From Notospermus geniculatus (taxonomy: Eukaryota; Nemertea; Pilidiophora; Heteronemertea; Lineidae), in the NCBI GenBank assembly GCA_002633025.1, contig NMRB01000054.1, forward strand, positions 279,271-343,270: 64,000 nucleotides of DNA, read 5' to 3'. Under the pieces are notes generated by a model that worked only from the letters and a program-made list of their open reading frames with translations, made no database searches and had not been told where the DNA came from. Numbering within the stretch: the stretch's first letter is position 1; every line of letters starts with the position of its first letter. The position numbers were made by a program, and so were the translations under genes. This document shows positions 1 to 12,100 of the stretch, in pieces.

Positions 1-115
1 TTGATAAATTCACCTACGTCTACCGGTGGATGTATTTTAGGCGGTTGTGCTGTTTGTGGTTTCGGTTGCGTGGTAACGGGGGTTGTTCGTGGGGGAGGCG
101 CTGGTTTTGGTGCAG
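1..115 (-). CDS. Cadherin exon 32 (start of catenin-binding tail), cut by window edge
   Basis: The acceptor TTTTTCAG at 116-123 opens an exon that continues the phase of the previous one. It encodes a Pro/Thr-rich linker ([17 protein letters not shown]) and then PPVDVGEFI, which matches the DVGEFI start of the beta-catenin-binding domain. The rest of the tail lies beyond base 1. Confidence 0.88.
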
Positions 116-3100
116 CTGAAAAAGAACGACAGAAACGATTAGGTAGAGGTAAGTTAAAGATTGTCATGATCAGAAAGGAAAGCACTGGAAGGCAGCACCA
201 GTCTGAGTGTCGGATTCAAAGCCTAGAGGTCACAAGTTCAATTCCCACCCAAGTCACCTCTTTGTATTCTCAACTGCTCTGAAAGAATCAAGTGATGCAC
301 TGAATGAGCTTCTCCTTGAGTTCGACAGAAAGGTTTCTGGAGAGACTGTACCAGTATTAGCACTTGACTTGCCTATAAACTTACTTGTTAATGGTTTGGC
401 CTTCTCCACCTTCGGTTTGTTCGTCTCCTCGGGCTTTCGTAATCGTGTCAGATCGTAGCCGTCGTGATCTTCCTCCCCAGCTCCCTCCTCGTCATAATTG
501 ACGATATTCTCACGTACGTCATCATCGGGGTCGACTTCCAGGATGTACTTGTCGTCTTCGTGACGGCGGCGGGTGTAGATTACAAACGCCAGGACGAGTA
601 CTGCAAAGAATGAATGAGTCTTAACCATCTAAAATACTGACTAGGGAGTTGAGCCGAGGTGACAGTAAGGAGTTTGACTAACTGCTAGACTGTTAAGGTA
701 TCAACAGAAACTTACACATTAGAAGGAAGAGGCAAACGAGAATGGCGACCAGCGCCCCCGTGCTCAGCGCAGCCACAATTTTTTCTTGTCTCTGTCCACA
801 GTTCGTGCCCTCCCAGCCGTATTCGCATTCACAATGATAGTCGTTGACACGATCGAAGCAGGCTCCGTGGATGCAGGGGTTGCTAAGGCACTCGCTGACG
901 TTGAAACAGGTCCTGACGGGGGTGTGGCTGGAGTTGTCGTAGCCCTCATAGTAGCCAGGTTGACATCTGAAAGGGACAAAAATGTGTCATTGCTGTGAGT
1001 CGAATCTGGAACCTGACTTGACAATGTGACACTTTCCTGATGTAGAGGCCACCTGTTAGTGGTCCTAGAACGCCACAAAATTTCGTGCCACATACGTAAG
1101 TCATGGCCTCCACGTCATAATGGAGGACGTTGTGGCGTACACTTCTCTCTGACGTCAAATTCCATGACGTCCTATTCCATGACGTCCTAGGACCGCTAAC
1201 TGGTGGTGGCCTCTAACGGCAGGAAAGTCTACCATTAGAGAGATGCAACTTCCAGATCCAACCTTCTGGGTAAATAAAGGTGAGTGGAACATGCACTTGT
1301 ACAACTGCCAAAGCATCATGACGCCCTCCCTTGCAAGCGCCAGCTGTTGGTTACAGGTCAAATACTTACTCGCACTTGTGGAGTCGCCACTTGTCAACAC
1401 AAATAAACGGCGGTATGCAGTACTTCCCGCGACACGGTTTTGAGATACATCCCATTGTGACATTCTTGATTTCAACGATTTCTGCAAAGCGGGAACTTTC
1501 GATGATCCTGTCGACGGGAAGCCAGCCATTGTTGTAACGAGGATCCATCAAGCAGCCTGAAAGTATCATTAACATCATCGTTATCATCAGCGACTTGCTG
1601 CAACTGTGCCTACACTTCATCAATCAGTGCAACAATCATGTCATAATGAGTCGCATACAGCCACGTAAAGTCTAGAAGGGGTTAAAAAGCACGGGAGACA
1701 AGATGAAAACTTACTGTCTGTGTAATCATCAGCGCCGCCCAGCACCGTTCCCTCCAACCTGGTGATCTGGTGGTCATGCGTATCTCCAGGCGTGTAGTTG
1801 TAAAACCGCCCTTCCCCGACGTCCATCTTGAGCGTGACGGCCTTGCCGAAGCGTTCAACGTACACCGTGTGCCATTCACCGTTGGAGGCGTTCACGTAGT
1901 ACAGCGATAGCTCCTTGTCGACGAGGTTGCCCAGGTTGTATTGGAATTCGAGGCGGTAATTGTTGACCTGGAAGATGAAGTGACATTATTTAGACATCCT
2001 CGTGAAATTATACAAGTCAGGTGGTCGGGCGTGTGTCAACTGAGGACATGAATTGGCTCGGCTGAGAGAGTGAAGAGTCTTCTTACCCCATCCTCCCATA
2101 GAGGCCTTGCAAATGACGTCAAAAGCCGCCATGTTGGGGGCAAATGCGTCAGAGTCACAGTGAAATGAGCCGTGCATGTCCCAATGACGTTACGTCAAAT
2201 GGCGTGGCGCACTTCACGTCACTATCGGCTCATACCTCTCTGCCCTGTGCCCTCCAGCATGGCCGCCAGAATGACGTCATTGCAAGGCCTCTGTAGCACG
2301 GCTTTGGTTTCGCTCCTCTTCATCCACTCGCACAAAGTTTGTGTGCGTGGATGAAGAGTAGCGAAGTAAAAACCCCTGCTGTCTGCGTGGGGGGGGGGTC
2401 TTACCCTGATCATCATGAACTCCCTGGTACTGTACTGTCCCTTGAAGTAGAGCAAGACTCCATTCCTCCGACGAGTTCTGAACATGATCTGGATGTCGGA
2501 GGTAAAGTGGTCCATCAAGTGGACCTGGGACAGCTTCCAGTTGATGTAGCTGTTCTCGTTGAAGTTGATTTCCTTCGTTCCTGTAGCAGAGAGAATGTTT
2601 GAATCATTTTAGGTAAAGCCTCCCACACACTGGAGCTATCTGCTGAGCAAAAAGTTATTCAAAACCGTTTGCTCAGCAGGTAGCTCGCGTGTGCGCGTAA
2701 TTTCGGTGAGTTTTTTGCTTCGCGAGGCAGAAAGCTCGTGTGTGCGCGTATTTTTCGGTGAGCTATCTGCTGAGCAAATGGTCTCGAATGACTTTTTGCT
2801 CAGCAGATAGCTCCAGTGTGCGGCAGGCATATGACACATGACTCTTACGGATGCTGTTATTGGTACTCGAGTTAATAAGAGTGGCAGATATGGGCATGAC
2901 AAGGGTGGAAATCTGTCAGGCAGTAGAACCAACGGTGCATGTCGCTTCTGAATTCCTGTATGATCCAATCTCCCATCAGACCTGCTCTTCTTGTGATCGA
3001 GAGGGCAACTCTCTTTGACAGCACAGGTTTTCTCCGGGCACTCTGGTTTCCCCCTGCTAGCTGTACATCAAATTTGCCTGTGTTAGACTGTCAATTCAAT

Positions 3101-6100
3101 ATTTTTTGACACTGACTTAAAGTACGTTACAAGCCATTAAGTCACTTCCTCTCTTGATGATCATCAGGAAAAACACAGCAGAGCCAGGCAAACGCAGGTC
3201 AACTTACTTGTGTTACAGAGTTGTCCCTTCCAACCAGGGTCACAGATACATTTGAACGAAATCCCACCGTTAAGCTGTCCCTTCAGATTAGATATACACT
3301 TTCCATTGACGCAGTGGGAGCCACTGGGCGTGTTCATACCGCAGAAGGCTTCCTCATCTGGACATCCGTCAGAACTGCCATCTTGTTCTCCAACATCGCC
3401 AATGTGAAGGTCGTACAGCTGGAAGGTCAAACGACGACGTGTGATGGGTTGTATCATACCAGAGACGCCAGCAAGAAAACACATGCAGTGACTTCCACTT
3501 GGCTATAAATCAATGGCGCCATGCTCTGAGTATGCTGGCGAATCAGACTGCTTGGTTATGAACCCGTACACGAACTTTAAACCATCAAACGGAAATATTT
3601 TTAAGGTCAGATCCCTACCTCACCATCATGTACAAGTTCCTTCACGCAACCTTTGAAACCCTTCGACACTAGAGTCCCTGGGAACGGCGACAGGAGATTC
3701 TTCCGTCCGCCGAGCTGCAGAGGTTGATTGACATTGATGAACTTGTTCGGTCCTGGCGTCTCCATGTACCGCTCACAGCTATTACGATCCTGGATGCTCT
3801 GGCCTGTCTCTGTGATTGGTGCATCTTTGCAGTTGTCAACGACAACCCGTACGATCTGTGGTCGGAAAAACAGCAATACCATTAACGTAAAATACACTCA
3901 ACTGCTTACAACCTAGTCTACACTTCGCCATAAAATGCTAAATTAGGCAACAGCTTTAGCGTATACTGACCCTGTTTGCCTGCCGGTAGATATCCAATCG
4001 ATGCCACTCCCCATCGTTCACTGGTTTTCCCCTTCGTCCTTTCCCGCGCCGTCCACCAACAGTGACCGAACTAGGCCCAGATCCATGATCCACTGTGACC
4101 CGAAGGTAACCATTGACGATCTCCACGGCGATGAAATCTGTCGGCTGTGACATGGAAGGGACACCCATCGGTCCGTTATAAAGGAGCAAGCCGTCTTCAG
4201 TTGTCATGAACGAGATCGAGGTGTGACTCTCCAGGCATTGTTTGAGGGCAGGGAACCAGGCCCAACCTTCACCATTGAACTGACGTTTCGTTTGCTGACA
4301 GCGTGGGCCGTCAAAACCAGGCGGGCAGGAACAGCTGTAATAACAAGGTGTCGAGTTATAAAACTGTGAGGCTTTCTAGTAATAGGCCAACTTGACATCT
4401 CAACACATTCTCTTGATACAACCCCGAATGTTCTCAGTCCACATTAGATATACGAGAATCTGGTCATACAATGACCTTGAGATTCCTTGACCTTGACCTT
4501 GACCTACCTGAATCCCTCTTCCCTCTGTTTACACACACCACCGTTGAAGCAAGACCCGGCCGTGCACTTATCACTATCCCGTGAGATGTCCCGCGACTGA
4601 CACTGACACTTCGCGGTAATAAACGACTTGATCCCGACGAGGGTTGAGCCGTTTGTATTTATGACATGTGGTCTTCGGCCGACGGTCAGGATGTTGGAGC
4701 AACCAGACTCGCAGACTTCGTCCATACAGAGATCAACTGGGGACAACGTGATGGACGCATCAAAGAACTTCTTCTGGAGGATTTCGTTGAACTGCAAAAG
4801 GACGTAAGTGTTAGTTAGTTTCCACCCTTCCCAAGGAACTCTGGTGTATTAGTTTTCTGCACTGCCCCCTGCGGGTCTCAGACTCATCTAGCACGGGGAG
4901 TTTGGATGGTAAGTCAGGAATGCTAACCACTTGGAGACAAAGAAAATCCTTCATGGCCAAGTGGTTAGCGTGTACGACAACTAAACCATGAAGTCAATGA
5001 TCCTGTAGGCCTCATGGTTGGTGCACTTGTCTCATACACCGATACTGAGTCCAGGCAGGCCTACTCGGTGGATGGGTGACTCATGGTCGGCCTACTCGGT
5101 GGATGGGTGACTCAATACAAGAGGAAATCGGACAACTGTTAAGTACTTACAGACTCTTTGTGCTGATCAAAGACACCGTCCAGTCGTGCGGGTTTATAGT
5201 ACGGCGATCCATGGGCAGAGTACCTCACATCAACACACTTCCCCTTGACGTTCTTACAGTTCATGACTGAAAACACCAATAAAGAACGACTCATCAAGGC
5301 CTACGGTCTATCAAAGTCATACATCATACATGATACGGATCGACAATACGGAGCCTTGCCTAAAGTCCCTATATAGACCAGTCCCTTACCTGTAAATATT
5401 TCCACAAAGTCGAGTTGTGTCTCCAGAATCTTCGCAAGCTTTTCTCTGAACTTCATGTACAGACTTGATTCGTAAAGATCTGGTTTGGAGGAGTCGCGGA
5501 GGTCGCGCTCAACGAACTGTTCTGCCGTGATGCCTAGAATTGAAATAGACAGAAGTTGATGAAAGAGGAATGATTCCAAGTGGCAGGTGCGATCGGATCG
5601 ACACCCTCACTGCTGTACAAGGTGTACATGTCATCTAATCGTATGAAACAGGATACCCAGTATCTAAGGTAACGGGTGCCTCTAAGGGTAAGGGTAAGGA
5701 TTAGGAGTAGGCTTTAGGGGTCAGGGGTAGGAGGCCAGGTATCAAGGGTTGTGGGATAGGGACCAAGGCAGGGGTTAGGATTCAGAGTGGACGACATTCA
5801 CCCCTTCAGCCTAACAACCACTCTACATCCCCCTAACAGTCCGTATTCAAACACATCACCCAACGTACCTTCTATCCTAAAAGAGCCAGCGTTGAACACA
5901 GGATTGTCTGGGATGTTCCGCGAGATTACAGTCACCGTCGAAATGACAGACTTGTGGTAATAATTATCAGTGACCTTGAACTCCATGTCGTATCGTCCTG
6001 CTGGTAAATAGGAAGCCAGGTAGATGGCGCCGGTGCCTCTGTCGAGTCTGAAGGAGTCGGAATCGTAAAAGATATACAATGATGCGAGAGGATGAACTGG

Positions 6101-9100
6101 CTGCCTGTTAGAAGATGAGGTTCCGATATGCGCTGCTCCATGAGCGAGTTTTCGTGTGCCAGTTGGCGATTCAATATTGCTGGTTTCCTTACGACTTACG
6201 CTCAGACCAAATGACAGAAACGACTGCCCATATTTTTCTGTGGTTGAGTGGCCCACAGAGAGCTAAACTTGCATAGTGTATGACCATCCGTTTTTAGGGC
6301 CGACCAGTTGACCAACCACTCACCTGAAGTAGGGTGGAGGATCCCCGATGAACTCAAACATTTTATCAGGTAAGTCCCAATCATCGTAATCCTGGGCGTA
6401 CACATTACCGATGAACGTTTCACGGAATTTCCCTGAAAATAGAGGGCGTTTTATGAGAGGAAACTCCCTGGTTAAGATCTTCAAGCCACTACTGAACAAC
6501 GTATATTGAAATAGGTGGTTTCAAAACACATTAACCATACACCCACGTGTTGCTTAATGGTTGTGTTGTTCTTGTGGCGATACCCATACCATGGACGTTC
6601 TAAACCTTCCACCAAGCACTACATTACAGGCCAGCAGACACCATCGTTGAGAAGAATCGGGAGTCATCGAATCCCACCCACTGAACAGATGCAGGGAATG
6701 CTACTGTTTGATCTCTGGTATACACTTTATAACTGTCATAGGACGGCAGTGTCAGATCAAGTATGAAGCCTACCACAACATCAACTGACTGTAGTTTACC
6801 CCAAGTAACGTGGCACTGTATCGAGTGAATGTCTTTCGTGGTGAGATACCGGTACTACAACAACTGACCATTCGAAGACACCACATCAGTGACAGTATGA
6901 GTTTAGCCATCACATGAAATGTTGTGATACGACAATTGGGAACCCGCAAAACTTTTTGTCCCGACAGGGCGGCGCTGCGAGCGGTTGTACCGAAGACGTC
7001 AAAAACAGAGCAAAGCAACGCAATGACGTCGCGTCACGATGTCATTGACGTAATGCAACACGGACGAGACGTCAAAAAGGTGCAACCGTTCACAGCGCCT
7101 CCTAGTGGCGGTAGTTCTCATTGTCAGCCATCACCATGTCCATAAAGGACAGAATAATTAGACATATTACTAGACACAATACAGAAAACCCTGAGTGGAA
7201 AGCTTGACACATTTAGCAACATAAGAGGATAGCAAGCAGAGTTAAACCTTCCACCAAAAGTCAGAGAGTGAGAGATGATACTATTGTCCGTGATACCGAG
7301 AGGTACGATCCCGATGGACGTTAGAGGGACTGGCAGACTGAATCCCTGGGGGAGTTGAGGGGGAGGGTTGCAGTAAAGGGATTCTGCCCGGGGTATCAGA
7401 ATGCCACGCCCTCTATTGTGAGAGAGAGAAAACCAACTCACACTTCCCGTTAGCATAGTCAATGTGACCTGTAACAGAATCATGCATGCTGTTTGATCTA
7501 AAGACGTTGAGGACATCAGAGGGAGGCCATCTTGAAGTATCAAGGCCTCGAGTCAGGTCACCTTCAGACTACGCTCCATTCAGAGCCTTAATAGACAAAT
7601 CCCAAATTCCCAGATCTGCGCACTTCCGCCGTAATCATAAACACAACCTCGTCCTGAAACCAGCCGACGTGACGCAATCCACGATTCAGCAATGGTAGAC
7701 TCTGACGCAACGTCGTCGAAGTCACTGTCATGGGGTTCTCTGCATCACGTCATTCAGCTTCAGACCGAGGTTCTGTTTACGATTTCGGGGGAAGTGCGCA
7801 GATCTTTCTCGTTTACGTCAATTTGGGATTTGTCTATATAAACCCTTGATAGTTCACGATGAGGGATGCAAAAGAAAGGAACTTATTATATGAAATGATC
7901 ACATGAAGGGCATACTCTGGGAGAAGGGATGATTTATAAGACTCTTCTGTCCTGCGCCATGACTTGCATTCAGTTCATCTTGATGACGAATGTAGCACTG
8001 GCAAGGTAGCACATGCTTATGCAAAAGTCCATCCAGAATGTGCAACTAAAGGGCTTACTGAATGCGGGACAGCTAGGGTTGCATAGTTGCATACAATGTG
8101 CGAAACATAATCAGTTATCAATAGGGACTACAAGGGAACTATGAAAACTATGACTTGACTGAAGACTTGTTAATCCATGATATTCCAACACTCGACAGAC
8201 TTCAGATGAATCTGAGCCATTCATTGTAGATCATGCTAAGCTCATGCATTAATATGGCAAGTTTGTTATCGTGCATCAAAATTTGAAGTTAAACAACTTA
8301 TAAACAGACTTGGGTTTTAAAAAATACTAAAAAAATAGCAAAGAAATACAAAGGATATGACTACAGAGTTAGTAACAGGAATTAGTAAAGATTTAGTAAA
8401 GAAGAATTTCGACTTACCGGCCTTCCATCCTGTTTTGTGAGACAGACAAGGAACAGGAAATGAACATGCTATTAGTGGGTATGTCGATTCATTCCAGGCA
8501 GGAGCAGGTCATGATTTAAGGCGCTGCTCATGTACGAATGTTCAAGCAAGAGTTGGCTCTCGACGGCAACTTGGCCATAGAAAACTAGGAGGCATCTGAG
8601 TCATTGGTCATAGGGAGACCAATGCTAAATTGCCTTTGAGAGCCAACTTGCACAGGAAAACCCTCATGTGGAGCAGTGCCTTTAGGCCTTGGGGGTCAGG
8701 CTGACATTTTCCACCTTCAGACAAGTAAGAGTCCTTCGAAAATGCACCAGACTACATGCAGACTACTCAAGGAGGGGACATTCGTTAAAAACCTTTCAAA
8801 TCTCTGATCTAAGTCTTATTTCACAAGCATTTTTAGTATAGCACCATGATGCAAGGATGAAGCTGACCAATCCTTACCTTCGTAGTTATAGATATCGATA
8901 TTCTTATGTCCCGGTTGATGCATGTTATCGTTCTTGTCGCCGATGGTTATCGTCAGAGTGTTCGTCCCGCTCAACCCTTGACGATCTTTCATGATGATCG
9001 GCATGTAGTAATACTTCTGTTTCTCCCGATCAAATTTCGCCTTTGTTTTGACGTCTCCGGCGCCGTTACCATTGTCGCCACCTGGAAACGAAAGTAGGAA

Positions 9101-12100
9101 CCATCAGTAAGCAGGTCACTTGTTTGTCACCAAAACGATAAACATGTCTGTCTTCAGCAGATGTTTTAGTGTAAGAACACAGGATACTAACCTTGTATGA
9201 ACTGCAATGTGAAGAACTCGCGCGTCGGGCTGTCTGCCGGCTCATAAAACTCAAATGGCGGCCCATTTGTGGCGTTGTCAGGGTCTTCAGCGTGGATTGA
9301 GATCACAAACGCTGGGGGTTCGATGTTCTCATCTATGACCGGGTGGTACTTGTACGCAAATTTTGGGAAGTTATCGTTTACGTCCAGGAGGGTTATCGTC
9401 AGGGAGGCTGAGCCGGTCTGGGGTGGGTAACCTGGGGGTGAAATAAGGTAAGAAATGAGTAAATGAAGAGATTTATAAGGGATTTTTTCTACTATTACAC
9501 CAAGTGGTGCCAATGTACGGTGTTGCCATCTGCAGAATTGTAGAAGAACTAAACATAAGACCTCAAACTTGCCTTTGTCAACCGCCAGGATCCTAGCCAT
9601 CATCATCGCCTTGCGTTTGGCTTCTGAGGTCCACTGTTCACGGTCGAGTGGCTTGACTACCGTTACACGCCCGTACTGATCGATATGCAAATTGTTGTGG
9701 GGGTCGGTGACTGGGTCAATGCGGTACCTGCAAAAAAGTCATAGTTGAAGCGACATGTAGAAGAAAACAAGCACCCACAGAAACCTACTTCCCTAAGCAG
9801 TCTTCCCATTCATTAAATGAGAAATTGAAGAAAGAACTGAACCACCATCTAGGCTTATTTATCCAAAACTTCCTCTCACTACTCACTCAAACAAGGCATT
9901 CTGTCCCTGATCTGCGTCCGTCGCCACAAATGTCTTAATCTTCGTTCCCTTTGGTTCGTTTTCATACATGGTCGTCGAAGCGTTCGCCCTGAATATTGGT
10001 TTGTTGTCGTTGATGTCCATCACCTTCACGATCATACGCGCCGTGTCAGTGAACTTGCCGTCGGAGACTTTGAGATCGAGTATGAAACGACGAAACTGTG
10101 GCTTTTCGTAGTCAAGACGCTGAAATGGAACGTGACGTTGTGGAGCCTGGAGTGTCAGATCATCAGAACAAACAACTGATTCTGTTCTCTGTGTTGGGTA
10201 GGCCTATATACATCAGGCTGATATTGAAGATCTTTCCTTCAGTGGCGGCCACACACCATTTATAAACATGAAACAGCTTTTTTCAGTAACTGTGTTGGCC
10301 AACGTCAATAGGAGGAGTACATCCCAAAGTGGGGTGTGCTGTGTCCCAAGATTCATAAAAATGTTCCCTTGACTTACCGACATGTTGTAAATCTGGAGCA
10401 CGCCCGTATCTGTCACATAAATACTCTGAATACTGAACGTTTTACGACTGTTTTCATCGAGACTAAATGTCAAATGACCATGTGAGCTAAAGTCACTGTC
10501 CGTAGCAGACACGGTGTGGAAGGTCGTGCCGTTCAACATGTTCTCTGGGATCTCAATCTCGTAGTTTTTCTTCGTGAACTGTGGCGCGTTGTCGTTTTCA
10601 TCCACGATGATGATGGTGGCCGTCGCAGTTGCTGAAAAAAAGATTCATATATCAGTGATCTTCATTTGATGCATGATTAGACAGCATTCCTTGGCACTGT
10701 TTGGCCTACTATCCACATAGAGTTATGTACTCGATAAAAACAATGAAGACTGAGGATGATTCCCTACAGATGTGTAGTAGTGGTGCAGCTATGTGACTCG
10801 CACACAGGAGGTCACAGGTTTGAATCATAAAGCCGCCATCCTAAGACAATTGGCTGAACTAAACTTGATAGAAAAGATCGTAAGCAATACAAAGCACTTA
10901 CTTGACCTGGCCGGCTTGCCACCATCTCTGGCCCTGATCACCAACCGAAAATGATCAATATTATCCTCACGGTCGATGCCGCTCAACCTGGTATAAATAA
11001 GTCCCGATGTGTCGTCTCTCATCTCAAATGCCATCTCCCTCCGTCGGCCAATGAGAGGGATTTGTTCGATGATGTCATAGTAGACGGTTTGATTTTCACC
11101 TTTGTCGCTGTCCTTGGCTTCAACCTTCAGGACTTCTATATCTGAAAATAAAAGGACGAAAATCACCTTCAGAAGAGCAAGAGTAGAATGCCCCTACATG
11201 GAGAACACTACCATGACTGATCTCCGTCCATAGCATACATTTACCCAATACCTTAGTTTCCCACCAGACGGCGAGAGAGTCCATGAACTCCTGCAACTTC
11301 CATGGCAACCATTCAAGATGGCTGCCAAAACCGACTGAAAAGGATCCTGACGTATGTACTTACTAGGCCCGGCATTTTCCTTCAGGTATCCCTTCAGCAG
11401 CGAGTTGACGAACACAGGTGCGTTATCGTTGATGTCCTGCACCTCGATATTCACGACTGCGTACCCCGTCAACCTCTCGTCTGTTCCAAGAACGTTGAAC
11501 TCCCACAGCCGCACGCTGCTGTCAGGAGCCTCACGGTCAATCTCTTTGATTTGATAGAGACGACCCTGTCCATCAATCCTGAAGTATTCATTGGCGTCTG
11601 CTCCGCTTAGAGCATAGTAGATGTTGGTGTAGGCTGCGTCGACATCATAGGCATGGGTCTAAAATAGAAGACAGCTGATTGTAAACAACAGCCTGAAACT
11701 CTGATGCATCAGACACAAGTCTTACTGGCCGACTCCCATATTGTGATCGAAGCCTAGTGTTGATAGCAGAACGATGGTAAGACATTATGATCATTGTTGT
11801 CTTACCTGAACGAGGAGCTTTCCCTCTGGTGGTGGGACCTCGTGCTCAATAACATTGCTGACCATGTAAAATGCCGGATTGAAGACTGGTGGGTTGTCAT
11901 TTTCGTTCAAGAGTGTTATCTTCACCACTGTGTCATTGTAGTATTTCCCGTCGAAGACTCGAACCTTCAGATTATACACCTGGAAGAAAGGTACATCCTC
12001 TGCATTAGAATGATTGCACAGTGGAACCTCTCTATTAGAAACGCTGTCTGGACCATGTGATTCTGTCCTTAATTGAAAGGTGTCCTGACTATAGAGGTCA

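Larger units (their letters stand above)
6433..8877 (-). other. 2.4-kb cadherin intron
   Basis: Between the exons starting at 6432 and ending at 8878. It holds three MITEs (6970-7101, 7582-7846, 8519-8680) and no coding sequence that I recognise. Confidence 0.8.

Noticed and set aside
1-282. Plus-strand Gly-rich open frame
   Set aside because: It is the shadow of the minus-strand Pro/Thr-rich cadherin tail exon (1-115) plus a SINE.
5685-5830. Telomere or subtelomere
   Set aside because: The motif is degenerate and embedded in a gene intron region, with an inverse copy elsewhere.
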